NCBI RefSeq assembly: GCF_008801405.1
Contig: NZ_VZPV01000002.1
Span: forward strand, 124,001 to 188,000
From: Ralstonia insidiosa
GTDB lineage: Bacteria; Pseudomonadota; Gammaproteobacteria; Burkholderiales; Burkholderiaceae
Direction of reading: 5' to 3'
DNA length: 64,000 bases
Of this stretch, positions 51,117 to 59,209 are shown in pieces. The notes below the pieces were generated by a model. That model was not told where the DNA came from. It searched no databases and saw only the letters and a program-made list of their open reading frames with translations. Position numbers and translations under genes: made by a program. Each line of letters begins with the position of its first letter. Positions within the stretch are counted from its first letter, which is position 1.

Positions 51117-52162
51117 GCCGTTTCAACTCCTTCCAACAGCGGCTGTGCTGCAAAAACGCCTTGCGCCGGACGCGACTCGCGCGCGATGCGGCGACCGGCG
51201 GTGTAGTCATTGATGAGATCGCAAGGCGTGTAGTTGCGCTCCAGCTCGAACAGTTCTTCCTCAGTGAGCTGGGTGCCCAGTGCACCGAGTGCGCTGTTGA
51301 ACTGCTCAACCGAATCTGCCCCCACCAGCATGCTGTCGATACCCTGATGGTTCAGCACCCACGCTTGCGCGATCTGTGCAGGCGCCACGCCCCGGCGCTT
51401 CGCGACCCTCGCCACCGATTCCGCAATCGCCAGCGACGCCGGATCGCCATACATCTGCGCGGTAAAGAAGTCAGTCTGGTTGCGGGTCGATTTCGGCTCG
51501 CACGTCAGCAGGCCGCGCGCCAGCGGGCTGAACACCGACACACCAACCCCCTGGTCGATGCAGTACGGCACCATCTCGCGCTCTTCTTCGCGGTAGGCGA
51601 GGTTGAGCTGGAGCTGCATATTGATCGGCTTGTGCCAGCCGTTGCGCTCGCACACCTGCATGATCTTGGCGAACTGCCACGTGTACATGGTCGACACACC
51701 GAGGTAGCGGGCCTTGCCGGCCTCGACAACGTCGTGCATCGCGCGCATGGTTTCCTCAACAGGCGTGTTCACGTCGAAGAAATGCAGCATGTAGACATCG
51801 ACATAGTCCATGTCGAGCCGCCTGAGCGACGCATCAATGCCATCGAGGATGTGCTTGCGCGAATGGCCACCCGCGTTGGGGTAGTTGCCCATGTCGTAGC
51901 CAACCTTGGTGGTCACGACCAGCTCTTCACGGCGCGCGAGGCGCTTCAGGATGCGGCCGACAACCTCTTCGCCGACACCCGTCGAGTAGAAGTCAGCCAG
52001 GTCGATGAAGTTGACGCCGGCTTCCAGCGCGTGACGCACGATGGGCTCGCTTTGCGCCTCATCAAAGATCCACGGCTTCCACTGCGGCGTGCCCATGTTC
52101 ATCGTGCCCAGACACAGGCGCGACACCTTCAGGCCAGATTGGCCCAGGCGGACGTATTCCAT
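51113..52162 (-). CDS. Aldo/keto reductase family protein
   Basis: The 349-residue TIM-barrel oxidoreductase has the family tetrad: Asp54 and Tyr59 in FIDLADFYSTGVGEE, Lys86 in TTKVGYD and a His in VYMLHFFDV. It reduces aldehydes, ketones or sugar lactones with NADPH, or runs in reverse as a sugar dehydrogenase. It belongs to the AKR group with long C-terminus. It overlaps the gabD-like start by 4 bp and follows the fae-like gene by 11 bp, so all three are one transcriptional unit. Confidence 0.9.
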   Translation of the reverse strand: MEYVRLGQSGLKVSRLCLGTMNMGTPQWKPWIFDEAQSEPIVRHALEAGVNFIDLADFYSTGVGEEVVGRILKRLARREELVVTTKVGYDMGNYPNAGGHSRKHILDGIDASLRRLDMDYVDVYMLHFFDVNTPVEETMRAMHDVVEAGKARYLGVSTMYTWQFAKIMQVCERNGWHKPINMQLQLNLAYREEEREMVPYCIDQGVGVSVFSPLARGLLTCEPKSTRNQTDFFTAQMYGDPASLAIAESVARVAKRRGVAPAQIAQAWVLNHQGIDSMLVGADSVEQFNSALGALGTQLTEEELFELERNYTPCDLINDYTAGRRIARESRPAQGVFAAQPLLEGVETA

Positions 52163-52173
52163 CTTGGGTCTCC

Positions 52174-52698
52174 TCAGCCCTTCTTCGGGGTGTAGAACGG
52201 GTTGGAGACGTCACGCGCGGCGGCAAACACGGCTTCCTTGCGCGGCAGACCTTCCATGGCGGCAACGATCGCGTTGCGGCAGGCCTTGTAGTTGTTCTCG
52301 AACACGGCGTCGAGATCGTCGGTCTTGGGGTTCACCCAGTTGGCCGACACGACCACCCAGTCGTTCTCCGCTTCCGGCGGCAGCGTGCCGTTTTCCAGCG
52401 CTTCAGCCACCGCCTTGGCGATACCGGCCTGCGAGGCACCCCAGGTGGCATTGCCGTGGAAGTCGCTCTCGATCGGGGCCTTGTTCACGTACAGCGTGAG
52501 CGGCTTGGTCGGCACGCCCGGCTGCGCAATGATGACGAACGGCGCATGGCCAGCCGACGGGGTTGCCAGTGCGGTGGAAAACGCCTGGCCCGCAGGGCCA
52601 TTGCGCGGACCAACCAGCACGTTGATATGCGCGAGATTGACGCCGGGGCCTTCAAAGCCTTCGCCGATATAGAGCTGCTTTTGGGTGGAGGAAGTCAT
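52174..52698 (-). CDS. fae: Formaldehyde-activating enzyme homologue (Fae)
   Basis: The 174-residue protein matches Fae from the conserved IGEGFEGPGVNLAHINVLVG, which contains the catalytic His (residue 24, His22 in methylotroph Fae), through GPAGQAFSTAL, PLTLYVNKAP and ENDWVVVSANWVNP. Fae condenses formaldehyde with tetrahydromethanopterin. It is the first gene of the fae-AKR-gabD operon in a non-methylotroph-looking setting, and no methanopterin biosynthesis or Mtd/Mch genes lie in the window. It suggests that substrate breakdown here releases formaldehyde. The cofactor available in this host must be checked. The start at 52698 is preceded by GGAGGAAG. Confidence 0.9.
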   Translation of the reverse strand: MTSSTQKQLYIGEGFEGPGVNLAHINVLVGPRNGPAGQAFSTALATPSAGHAPFVIIAQPGVPTKPLTLYVNKAPIESDFHGNATWGASQAGIAKAVAEALENGTLPPEAENDWVVVSANWVNPKTDDLDAVFENNYKACRNAIVAAMEGLPRKEAVFAAARDVSNPFYTPKKG

Positions 52699-52978
52699 TG
52701 CGATGTCACGTCCAAGATCAAGAGGGATATGCGCGGCCATTGTGTCGGCGCGCGAATCCACCCGGGAAGCGACAAATTTCGATGACGGGGTATGCGAGGG
52801 CCGCATATCGGGACTCGCCCCAGGGCTGCGGTATGGCTGATCTGTGGAGGGAGGTAACGCTTACGATCGAGGCGGATCAGCCGGCCTGGAAAGCACGGGG
52901 GGGCAACGCTGCGGAACGCCCCCTATAGCAGGAGAAGCAAAGGGAGGGGCGTGCCTGCAGCCGCCCCTCTTCGTCTGG

Positions 52979-54340
52979 TTACTGGATGGCAACGCGGCGC
53001 GCATACCCCGCAGCCCGATCTGTCAGTTGCTGGGCGCGCTGGGCAGCGCTCACATAGCGCGTACCGACCGGCAGCACATTTGCAAGGTTGCTCAGCTTCA
53101 CCACCTGGGTCTGGACGGACGGCCCGCCTGCCAGCGGTTTGGTGGCCGGCAGGTTCTGCCAGCGGACCATGATGGTGCCTTCATGCAGCCCCACCGGATC
53201 AATCCAGTTGGCCACACCCGGGTCCTGGGTCGACACCACAAAGGTGTAGCTGCCATCCGTGTTGGGCGCTGCCTGCACGTTGTTCAGGCTGGACTGATGG
53301 CGGATCGGGTCGACCGTGACAAGCCATGGGTCCGTCACCGGAAAGACTACGTACCCTGCCCCACCCGTCTGCACGGTTGCCACCAGCGCCTCGTCGTCTG
53401 CCAGCTTGAAGTAGCCGAACGAACTGGCCTGCGTGGTGAGCGTGCCCAGCGTGGACGAGATCGACGGGCTGGACAGCGTGTTCACCGGGTTGGTATGCGT
53501 CTTGAGGCCCAGCGCACCCACGCCGTAGTCAAGAATCGACTCCTGCAGATTGATCCACGCATCGGCCGCAATGGCAAAAGCACCCTTGGCCGGATAGCTG
53601 CGGCCGTCCGCCACGCGCTGCACGCTCAGCGTGTCGGGCGTTTCGGTATTCCAGTTGCCAAGGTTGTTGCGAATGAACAGTTGCCGCGCCTGCCCGTTGG
53701 ACTGGATATGGTTCACGCGGCCATTGGCCGGTGTGTTGTCCACCGTGATGGTGTACGTGCCGTCGGCATTCACCACCAGGTCCTGGCCCGTGAGAATGGC
53801 CACGGTCTGCTGCGAGTTCGGATTGCTGATGAGCGAGAACGTGACATCGGTCGGGCCCGGGTAGGTGCGCTTGCCCTTGATGACGTAACGCGACGAGCCA
53901 TCGATCGGGATGGTGCGATAGATGTTGTCCGGGTTGTCATAGGAGTAGCGCCCGCCCGGCACGCTCACGCCGGGCCAGTTGCGCGGCGGCGCATCCACCC
54001 AGTACACCTTGGGGTTGAATGGATCGCCGTTGACCGATTTCTGGATGGCGCTGAATGCCAACTCGTCGATGGCGTTGTCCAGACGGCTTGCCGCTTCAGC
54101 GCTGACGTTGCCGCCGTAAGCCAAGGCGTAGGCGGCCTTCGCCTCCGCCTTGAGCACCGGGTAGCCGTTGGTCCGGTTGATCTGCACGGCCAGTGCGTCG
54201 AGCGCAACCTGATCGGCAGTCGCTAGGGGCGAGGCTGCTTGAGCCGGCACCACCAATGCGGCAAACAGCGCGACAAGACCCGCCACGCGAAGGGAACGTG
54301 CCAGCGCGGCAGGCAATCGAGGAGAGAACTGCGAGGTCAT
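52979..54340 (-). CDS. Secreted DUF1214-like protein
   Basis: The 453-residue protein has a signal peptide (to about residue 36, VPAQA). An N-terminal region with NGDPFNPKVYWVDAPPRNWPGVSVPGGRYSYD is followed by YRTIPIDGSSRYVIKGKR, LFIRNNLGNW and a final WIDPVGLHEGTIMVRWQNL, resembling the DUF1214/DUF1254 proteins. The function is unknown. The start at 54340 follows AAGGAAG. It stands alone, with 426 bp of leader before the next gene and 280 bp between it and the Fae gene. Confidence 0.7.
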   Translation of the reverse strand: MTSQFSPRLPAALARSLRVAGLVALFAALVVPAQAASPLATADQVALDALAVQINRTNGYPVLKAEAKAAYALAYGGNVSAEAASRLDNAIDELAFSAIQKSVNGDPFNPKVYWVDAPPRNWPGVSVPGGRYSYDNPDNIYRTIPIDGSSRYVIKGKRTYPGPTDVTFSLISNPNSQQTVAILTGQDLVVNADGTYTITVDNTPANGRVNHIQSNGQARQLFIRNNLGNWNTETPDTLSVQRVADGRSYPAKGAFAIAADAWINLQESILDYGVGALGLKTHTNPVNTLSSPSISSTLGTLTTQASSFGYFKLADDEALVATVQTGGAGYVVFPVTDPWLVTVDPIRHQSSLNNVQAAPNTDGSYTFVVSTQDPGVANWIDPVGLHEGTIMVRWQNLPATKPLAGGPSVQTQVVKLSNLANVLPVGTRYVSAAQRAQQLTDRAAGYARRVAIQ

Positions 54341-54766
54341 CTTGCTTCCTTGTGGTTGTTGTGGGTGAACAGCAGCAAGAAAGTCTGTGACAGCGCCACG
54401 CCGGGCTGAACGAAGATAAAACGATGAAGTCATGCGCCGGTGGCATAACACCACCTCCCGTTGATCCAAGGTGAACGGCTACGTCGCGTGCCCGCTTTCA
54501 ACGTCGATGACGTTATGGCGCCGCTAATGGCGCCGTATCAACGTTATGCGCAACAAGAGGCAGTGCACAGTCCCTGCAACACAACTCATGCGCGCTGCAT
54601 GCGGCCCTGCTCCTGGCTGGACGCAATCAACTTCTTGTACACACTGTACTGACCTGAAGGCAGCACCGGCCGCAGCGTCTCCAGGCATTTCTCTGCGCCG
54701 TACAGGCACCGCGCGGTTGCGGAGTGGCACACTTCGGTGTTCACTCCCCTTGTAGGAGGTGCACTC
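54341..54766. promoter_or_regulatory. Divergent 426-bp gap, promoters of both neighbours
   Basis: No gene is supported. The sequence must contain the promoters of the DUF1214-like gene (minus) and the enoyl-CoA hydratase (plus). A GGCGCC-containing hairpin-like repeat near 54515-54535 (atggcgccgctaatggcgcc) is visible but has no assigned role. The ATG of the hydratase is preceded by the strong GTAGGAGGTG. Confidence 0.4.
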
Positions 54767-55561
54767 ATGGAATCCCATTCCACAACAACGGACGCGCTTG
54801 TGCTGCGCGAAGCGCACGAGGGCGTCGTCACCCTCACGCTGAACCGCCCACTGCAATTCAACGCGCTGTCCGAAGCCATGCTGGACGCATTGCAGCTTGC
54901 CCTGGACAACGTTGCGGCAGACGACAGCGTGCGCTGCGTGGTGCTGGCCGCTGCAGGCAAGGCGTTTTGCGCCGGGCATGATTTGCGCGAAATGCGCGGC
55001 ACACCGCAGCTTGCCTACTACCAGGCGCTGTTTGCCCGCTGCAGCGTGGTGATGCAGGCCATCCAGGCCCTGCCGGTGCCGGTCATCGCGCGGGTGCATG
55101 GCATTGCCACCGCAGCGGGCTGCCAGCTCGTTGCCAGTTGCGACCTGGCGATTGCATCCGACGCGGCACGGTTTGCTGTCTCAGGCATCAACGTCGGCCT
55201 GTTCTGCTCAACGCCCGCCGTGGCGTTGTCGCGCAACGTCTCGGCCAAGCGCGCGTTCGACATGCTGGTGACGGGCCGCTTCATCGACGCGGCCACGGCT
55301 GCCGACTGGGGCCTCATCAACGAGGCCGTGCCCGATGCGGCGCTTGACGAGGCCGTGGCACGTAAGGTGGCCGACATCCTGTCAAAGAGCCCCGCCGCCA
55401 TCCGCTATGGCAAAGCGATGTTCTATCGGCAGCGGCAGATGGCACTGGACGATGCGTATGCCTACGCTGGCGATGTCATAGCCCGCAACATGATGGAAGA
55501 GGATGCCGGCGAAGGGATTGACGCGTTTCTGGAGAAGCGGCCGGCCAAGTGGCGGCGGTGA
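54767..55561 (+). CDS. Enoyl-CoA hydratase/isomerase family protein
   Basis: The 264-residue crotonase-fold enzyme has GVVTLTLNRPLQFNALSEAM (start), the oxyanion-hole GKAFCAGHDLREM (about 70-82) and the second oxyanion/catalytic helix HGIATAAGCQLVASCDLAIAS. The usual second catalytic Glu is absent: the helix after GINVGLFCSTPAV carries no acid, so it may hydrate or isomerise, or act on a thioester with one catalytic acid. It is monocistronic with an excellent ribosome-binding site. The substrate is unknown. Confidence 0.87.
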   Translation: MESHSTTTDALVLREAHEGVVTLTLNRPLQFNALSEAMLDALQLALDNVAADDSVRCVVLAAAGKAFCAGHDLREMRGTPQLAYYQALFARCSVVMQAIQALPVPVIARVHGIATAAGCQLVASCDLAIASDAARFAVSGINVGLFCSTPAVALSRNVSAKRAFDMLVTGRFIDAATAADWGLINEAVPDAALDEAVARKVADILSKSPAAIRYGKAMFYRQRQMALDDAYAYAGDVIARNMMEEDAGEGIDAFLEKRPAKWRR

Positions 55562-55604
55562 GCGGATTCAGATTGCGCCGTACAGCCACGGCCCGACCTG
55601 CGGC

Positions 55605-56522
55605 CTACGTCCGCTGCGCTGGCGTCAGGCGTGCAGGCATCGACATCGCTGCAACCCCCACGACGACGCACCCCAGCCCCAGCCAGGCCGACGGCGCCAG
55701 CGACTCCCCCAGGAAAGCCACGCTGATCCCAACGCCAATCGGCACCCGCAGATAGGCTTGCGCCGTGGTGCCAATCGCCCCCAGCACCTGAATCAGCCGA
55801 AAGTAGATGACAAACGCCAGCGCCGTCGAAAATGCCGCCAGTGCAACCAATGCCATCAACGAGCGCGCGGACGGGTGAATCTCCCAAGGCCGATCGACTA
55901 TCAGGCTGACGGGGGTCAGCAGCAGCGCACCCACGATCAACGACCCTGCCGCAGGTGCGGCGGGATTCAGCCCCTTGAAAGATCGGCCGTAGATGGCGGC
56001 GCCGGCATAGCAAGCCGTCGCCGCCACGATCGCCAACTGCGGGATGAGCTGGCCACCCAGCCCATCGATGGCGCTCGGGCCAATCACCATGCATGTCCCG
56101 ACAAACCCGGCGATGACGCCCACGAGCTTGCGCCAGGACACCGGCTCGTGCCGGGTGATCAGCGCCGTCCCCAGGAACACCATCACGGGCGACGTTGAGT
56201 TCAGGATTGTGGCCAAGCCCGCCCCCACGGAGCGCTCCGCCCACGCGATGAGCGTGAACGGAATCACGCTGTTGAGCAGCGCCTGCACACCAAAGCGCAC
56301 CCAGACAGCCCGATCGCGCGGCATCTGAATGCGACGCCACCGCATCCACAGCAGTAGCAGCGCACCTGCAATCAGCGTCCGTGCCGCGATGAACGTCAGC
56401 GGCGGAATGCTCTCCACGCCGATCCGGATGAACGTGTACGACGCGCCCCACAAGCTTGATAGAACAAGCAGCAAGGCCAGCCCGTTCAGATTGCCGGTCG
56501 CAGATATGTCGGTCTTTTGCAC
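55605..56522 (-). CDS. EamA/DMT-family transporter
   Basis: The 305-residue protein has ten predicted helices in two EamA repeats (residues about 14-140 and 155-295), with LLVLSSLWGASYTFIRIGVESIPP as first helix and ALAFVIYFRLIQVLGAIGTTAQAYLRVPIGVGIS in the second repeat. It probably exports an amino acid or metabolite by drug/metabolite-transporter mechanism. It is convergent with the hydratase gene (43 bp) and divergent from the HU gene (287 bp). Confidence 0.87.
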   Translation of the reverse strand: MQKTDISATGNLNGLALLLVLSSLWGASYTFIRIGVESIPPLTFIAARTLIAGALLLLWMRWRRIQMPRDRAVWVRFGVQALLNSVIPFTLIAWAERSVGAGLATILNSTSPVMVFLGTALITRHEPVSWRKLVGVIAGFVGTCMVIGPSAIDGLGGQLIPQLAIVAATACYAGAAIYGRSFKGLNPAAPAAGSLIVGALLLTPVSLIVDRPWEIHPSARSLMALVALAAFSTALAFVIYFRLIQVLGAIGTTAQAYLRVPIGVGISVAFLGESLAPSAWLGLGCVVVGVAAMSMPARLTPAQRT

Positions 56523-56745
56523 CTGAATTGCCTCGCCGCTGGTGTCTCAACGCAGGGGATCGTAGATCGGGCCGGGGCGTTTCCCTAGCGGGAACGGTTT
56601 GGTCTCGGCCAAAGTGTGGGCGATGGCGCTACGTGCGCTGCGGATGGAAAACCCCTTGGTGGAAGGCCTCGCGAGCAAGTCGGCTGCGCTCATCACCCGT
56701 GATTTCTACATTCGATCCGCGCCAGTTTTGCTATCCTTTCTTGCA

Positions 56746-56768
56746 GCGTATCGCGCGGTGCGATACGC
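56746..56768 (+). promoter_or_regulatory. Stable hairpin in the HU leader
   Basis: Arms GCGTATCGC (56746-56754) and GCGATACGC (56760-56768) form a perfect 9-bp stem with a GCGGT loop, 41 bp before the HU-family ATG. A TATCCT -10-like hexamer at 56732-56737 would put it at the very start of the mRNA. It could stabilise the transcript or serve as an operator. Confidence 0.45.
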
Positions 56769-56809
56769 TAAAACCTTGCTGGCCCATTCACCTACTTCTG
56801 AATACTCCT

Positions 56810-57220
56810 ATGGCAACCAAAGCTAAAACAGCAGCAAAGAAAGCAGCACCGAAGAAGGCCGCGCCGGCAAAGAAGCCTGCCGCCACCACGGCATCGGTCA
56901 AGCCGTTGAAGGACACGTTCACCAAATCGAGCCTGGTGAGCCATCTGGCCGAACAGGCACAGGTTGACGCCAAGGCGGTGAAAGCGGTTCTGCTGCATCT
57001 GGAAAACACCATCACAGGCGCACTGCACAAGAAGGGCGCCGGCGAGTTCACGCTGCCGGGCCTGTTCAAGGTGACGTCCGTGAAGGTTCCGGCAACCAAG
57101 CGCCGCTTCGGCAAGAACCCCTTCACCGGTCTGGAGCAGTGGTTCGAAGCCAAGCCGGCGTCGGTGCGCGTGAAAGTCCGTGCCCTGAAAAAGGTCAAGG
57201 ATGCTGCCCTGAACGGGTAA
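56810..57220 (+). CDS. HU-family DNA-binding protein with Ala/Lys/Pro-rich N-terminal tail
   Basis: The 136-residue protein has a basic histone-like tail (residues 1-35, repeats of AAKKAAP type) and an HU/IHF-type domain (KSSLVSHLAEQAQVDAKAVKAVLLHL then GEFTLPGLFKVTSVKVPATKRRFGKNPFTG). The tailed form is frequent in Burkholderiales and some other Proteobacteria. It compacts DNA and may modulate transcription. The ATG at 56810 was chosen over an upstream in-frame start because it gives the tail exactly. It ends in a strong terminator. Confidence 0.9.
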   Translation: MATKAKTAAKKAAPKKAAPAKKPAATTASVKPLKDTFTKSSLVSHLAEQAQVDAKAVKAVLLHLENTITGALHKKGAGEFTLPGLFKVTSVKVPATKRRFGKNPFTGLEQWFEAKPASVRVKVRALKKVKDAALNG

Positions 57221-57237
57221 TACACCGCGACAGGAAG

Positions 57238-57263
57238 AAAGGGGGCTTAGGCCCCCTTTTTTT
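57238..57263 (+). terminator. Intrinsic terminator of the HU gene
   Basis: A perfect stem (GGGGGC at 57241-57246 with GCCCCC at 57251-57256, extended by AAA/TTT) with a TTAG loop is followed by a run of seven T residues. It lies 17 bp past the stop codon. This is a textbook intrinsic terminator. Confidence 0.93.
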
Positions 57264-57389
57264 ATGCTGAGCCGGAGCGCGCAAGCCCTGTCATACACTC
57301 ACCGCGCTCAATCGCACGCTATTACCTGATCGAAGAGCGTTTGAGTAACGCCATTTTCTACCGTATTCACGCAGGCAAGGATCGCCACC

Positions 57390-57613
57390 GTAAATCTCAG
57401 CCAGGATGACTGGCTAGCTTTCCGCGATCTTGCCCGCCCGGAAAATCGGGCAGAACTGAATAACATGCGCCTGGATTTCTTTATCGGTCTGGCGCCAACT
57501 CCCCCGCGGGCTTCACTGCACTTGCCTACGCACGCTGCTATGGGCACCCGGAGGTTGCGCAACTGTTGCAGCAGAAAAGCCCCACGGCGCAAGCGGATAG
57601 CTGCCCGCGTTGA
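57390..57613 (+). pseudogene. Degraded remnant of an ankyrin-repeat protein gene
   Basis: From 57390 a frame reads VNLSQDDWLAFRDLARPENR and onwards to FFIGLAPTPP. In another frame it becomes GFTALAYARCYGHPEVAQLLQQ, a clear ankyrin-repeat sequence, and then stops at 57613. This is the 3' end of an ankyrin-repeat gene broken by a frameshift and lacking its 5' part. No start is visible, and the gap 57264-57671 holds no intact gene. Confidence 0.5.
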
Positions 57614-57671
57614 GTATCGGCACAGCCAGTTCGGAGGCCTGCGTGACTGCGGGGTTGGTTAATCAACTGCA

Positions 57672-59084
57672 CTAGCGTGCTTGCGCGGCCTCGGGCTCGG
57701 CGCGCTCAGGATGGAACGGTTTGGCGTCCAGCCGACGGAAGATGAACGCGGACAACACCGTCACCAGCCCCATGGTGAGGAAGGCGAGTTGGTAGGCCGG
57801 TGCGGCCACGCCGAGCTTGACCGAAAAAAGGCTGACGAGCCCGCCGCCAATCGTCACGCCCAGGCCGATCGCCAGCATCTGCACCATGGAGAACAAGCTG
57901 TTGCCGCTGCCAGCGTCCTGATGGGACAAGCCTTTGAGCGTGATGCTGTTCATGGCGGCAAACTGCATCGAATTCGCCCACCCGAAAATCGACAGTTGCA
58001 GGATCGACAGCGCCAGCGGCCAACCCGGCGACATGGCCGCAAACGAGGCAATGGATACGCCGACGATCCACGTGTTGATCAGCAGGAATCCGTCGTAGCC
58101 GAATCGGTTCACGAGGGGCACGACCCAGCGCTTGGCGACCATGCCCGCAATGGCGATCGGCAACAGCAGCAACCCCGAATGCAGCGGCGAATAGCCAAGC
58201 TGCAACTGAAACAGCAGCGGCAGCAGGAATGGCACGGCGCCCGAACCAATCCGGCAGAAGAGGTTGCCGACCAGGCCAACACTGAAGTTGGGCTCGCGAA
58301 ACAGCGATAGCCGGAACAACGGAGACGCACGCCGCCTTGCATGCGGGAGATAGAGCAACGCGCTGACGAGGCTGACGGCAACGAGCAGCGCACTCCACGG
58401 GCTATCCGCGCCGTTCTCCAACGCCAGTGAAAACGTCACCATGCACATCGACAGCAGGCCGCAGCCGATCCAGTCGAACGGCGGCACCACGCTCGATGCG
58501 TCCTGCGGCAGATAGCGTCGCACCGCAAACAGGCCCACCAGGCCGACCGGCACATTGATCAGGAAGATCCAGTGCCAAGAGGCATCCTGCACGAGCCATC
58601 CGCCCAGGGCCGGCCCCAGGAGTGGCCCCACCTGCCCCGCCACCGACACGAAAGCCAGCGCCGCGATGTACTGCTCGCCCGGGATATTGCGCAACACCGC
58701 GAGCCGGCCGACCGGCAGCAGCATGGAACCCCCAATGCCCTGCAAAACACGGGCGATGACGAGTTGCGGCAGCGTGTGCGCCGTGGCGCAGAACACCGAG
58801 CCGAGAACGAAGATCAGGATGGCGCTGAAATACACGCGCCGCGTGCCGAACTTGTCGGCCAGCCAACCCGATGCCGGCGTCAGCAGCGCCATGGTCAGCG
58901 TGTAGGCCACCACCACCGATTTGAGGTCGAGCGGTTTCTCGCCCAGGCTGCGCGCCATCGAGGGCAGCGCGGTATTGACGATCGTCGTGTCCAGCGCCTG
59001 CATGAAGAAGCCGGCAAAGACGATCCACAGCATGGCCTTGTGAGACACATCCTGTTTGGCGGCGGAGGAAGAAGCGGTGTGCAT
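57672..59084 (-). CDS. DHA2-family MFS drug efflux pump
   Basis: The 470-residue protein has about 14 predicted helices, with the family markers LDTTIVNTALPSMARSL and TPASGWLADKFGTRRVYFSA and a conserved GSGAVPFLLPLLFQLQLGYSPLHSGLLLLP segment. It is paralogous to the pump at 13198-14634. It exports drugs or metabolites by proton antiport. It is divergent from a LysR gene with a textbook operator between them, so it is likely induced by a LysR ligand. The ATG at 59084 is preceded by AGGA. Confidence 0.87.
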   Translation of the reverse strand: MHTASSSAAKQDVSHKAMLWIVFAGFFMQALDTTIVNTALPSMARSLGEKPLDLKSVVVAYTLTMALLTPASGWLADKFGTRRVYFSAILIFVLGSVFCATAHTLPQLVIARVLQGIGGSMLLPVGRLAVLRNIPGEQYIAALAFVSVAGQVGPLLGPALGGWLVQDASWHWIFLINVPVGLVGLFAVRRYLPQDASSVVPPFDWIGCGLLSMCMVTFSLALENGADSPWSALLVAVSLVSALLYLPHARRRASPLFRLSLFREPNFSVGLVGNLFCRIGSGAVPFLLPLLFQLQLGYSPLHSGLLLLPIAIAGMVAKRWVVPLVNRFGYDGFLLINTWIVGVSIASFAAMSPGWPLALSILQLSIFGWANSMQFAAMNSITLKGLSHQDAGSGNSLFSMVQMLAIGLGVTIGGGLVSLFSVKLGVAAPAYQLAFLTMGLVTVLSAFIFRRLDAKPFHPERAEPEAAQAR

Positions 59085-59174
59085 GCGCAATCCTGGGTGA
59101 CCCTGCCCAGAACGTTCCGGACAACACCCGCAATGCTACGCACGGTTGGCCAATCGGGAACCCCTCTGGAGTCG

Positions 59175-59203
59175 TTGACTGTCATCGGAAAATCCGATGA
59201 CAA
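59175..59203 (+). promoter_or_regulatory. LysR promoter with 10-bp palindromic operator
   Basis: The arms TGTCATCGGA (59180-59189) and TCCGATGACA (59193-59202) form a perfect 10-bp palindrome around AAA. The core fits the LysR T-N11-A signature (ATCGG...CCGAT). A TTGACT -35 (59175-59180), a 17-bp spacer and a TGACAA -10 (59198-59203) overlap it. The site lies 7 bp before the LysR start, the expected arrangement for autoregulation, and also faces the divergent pump. Confidence 0.78.
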
Positions 59204-59209
59204 TGCGCC

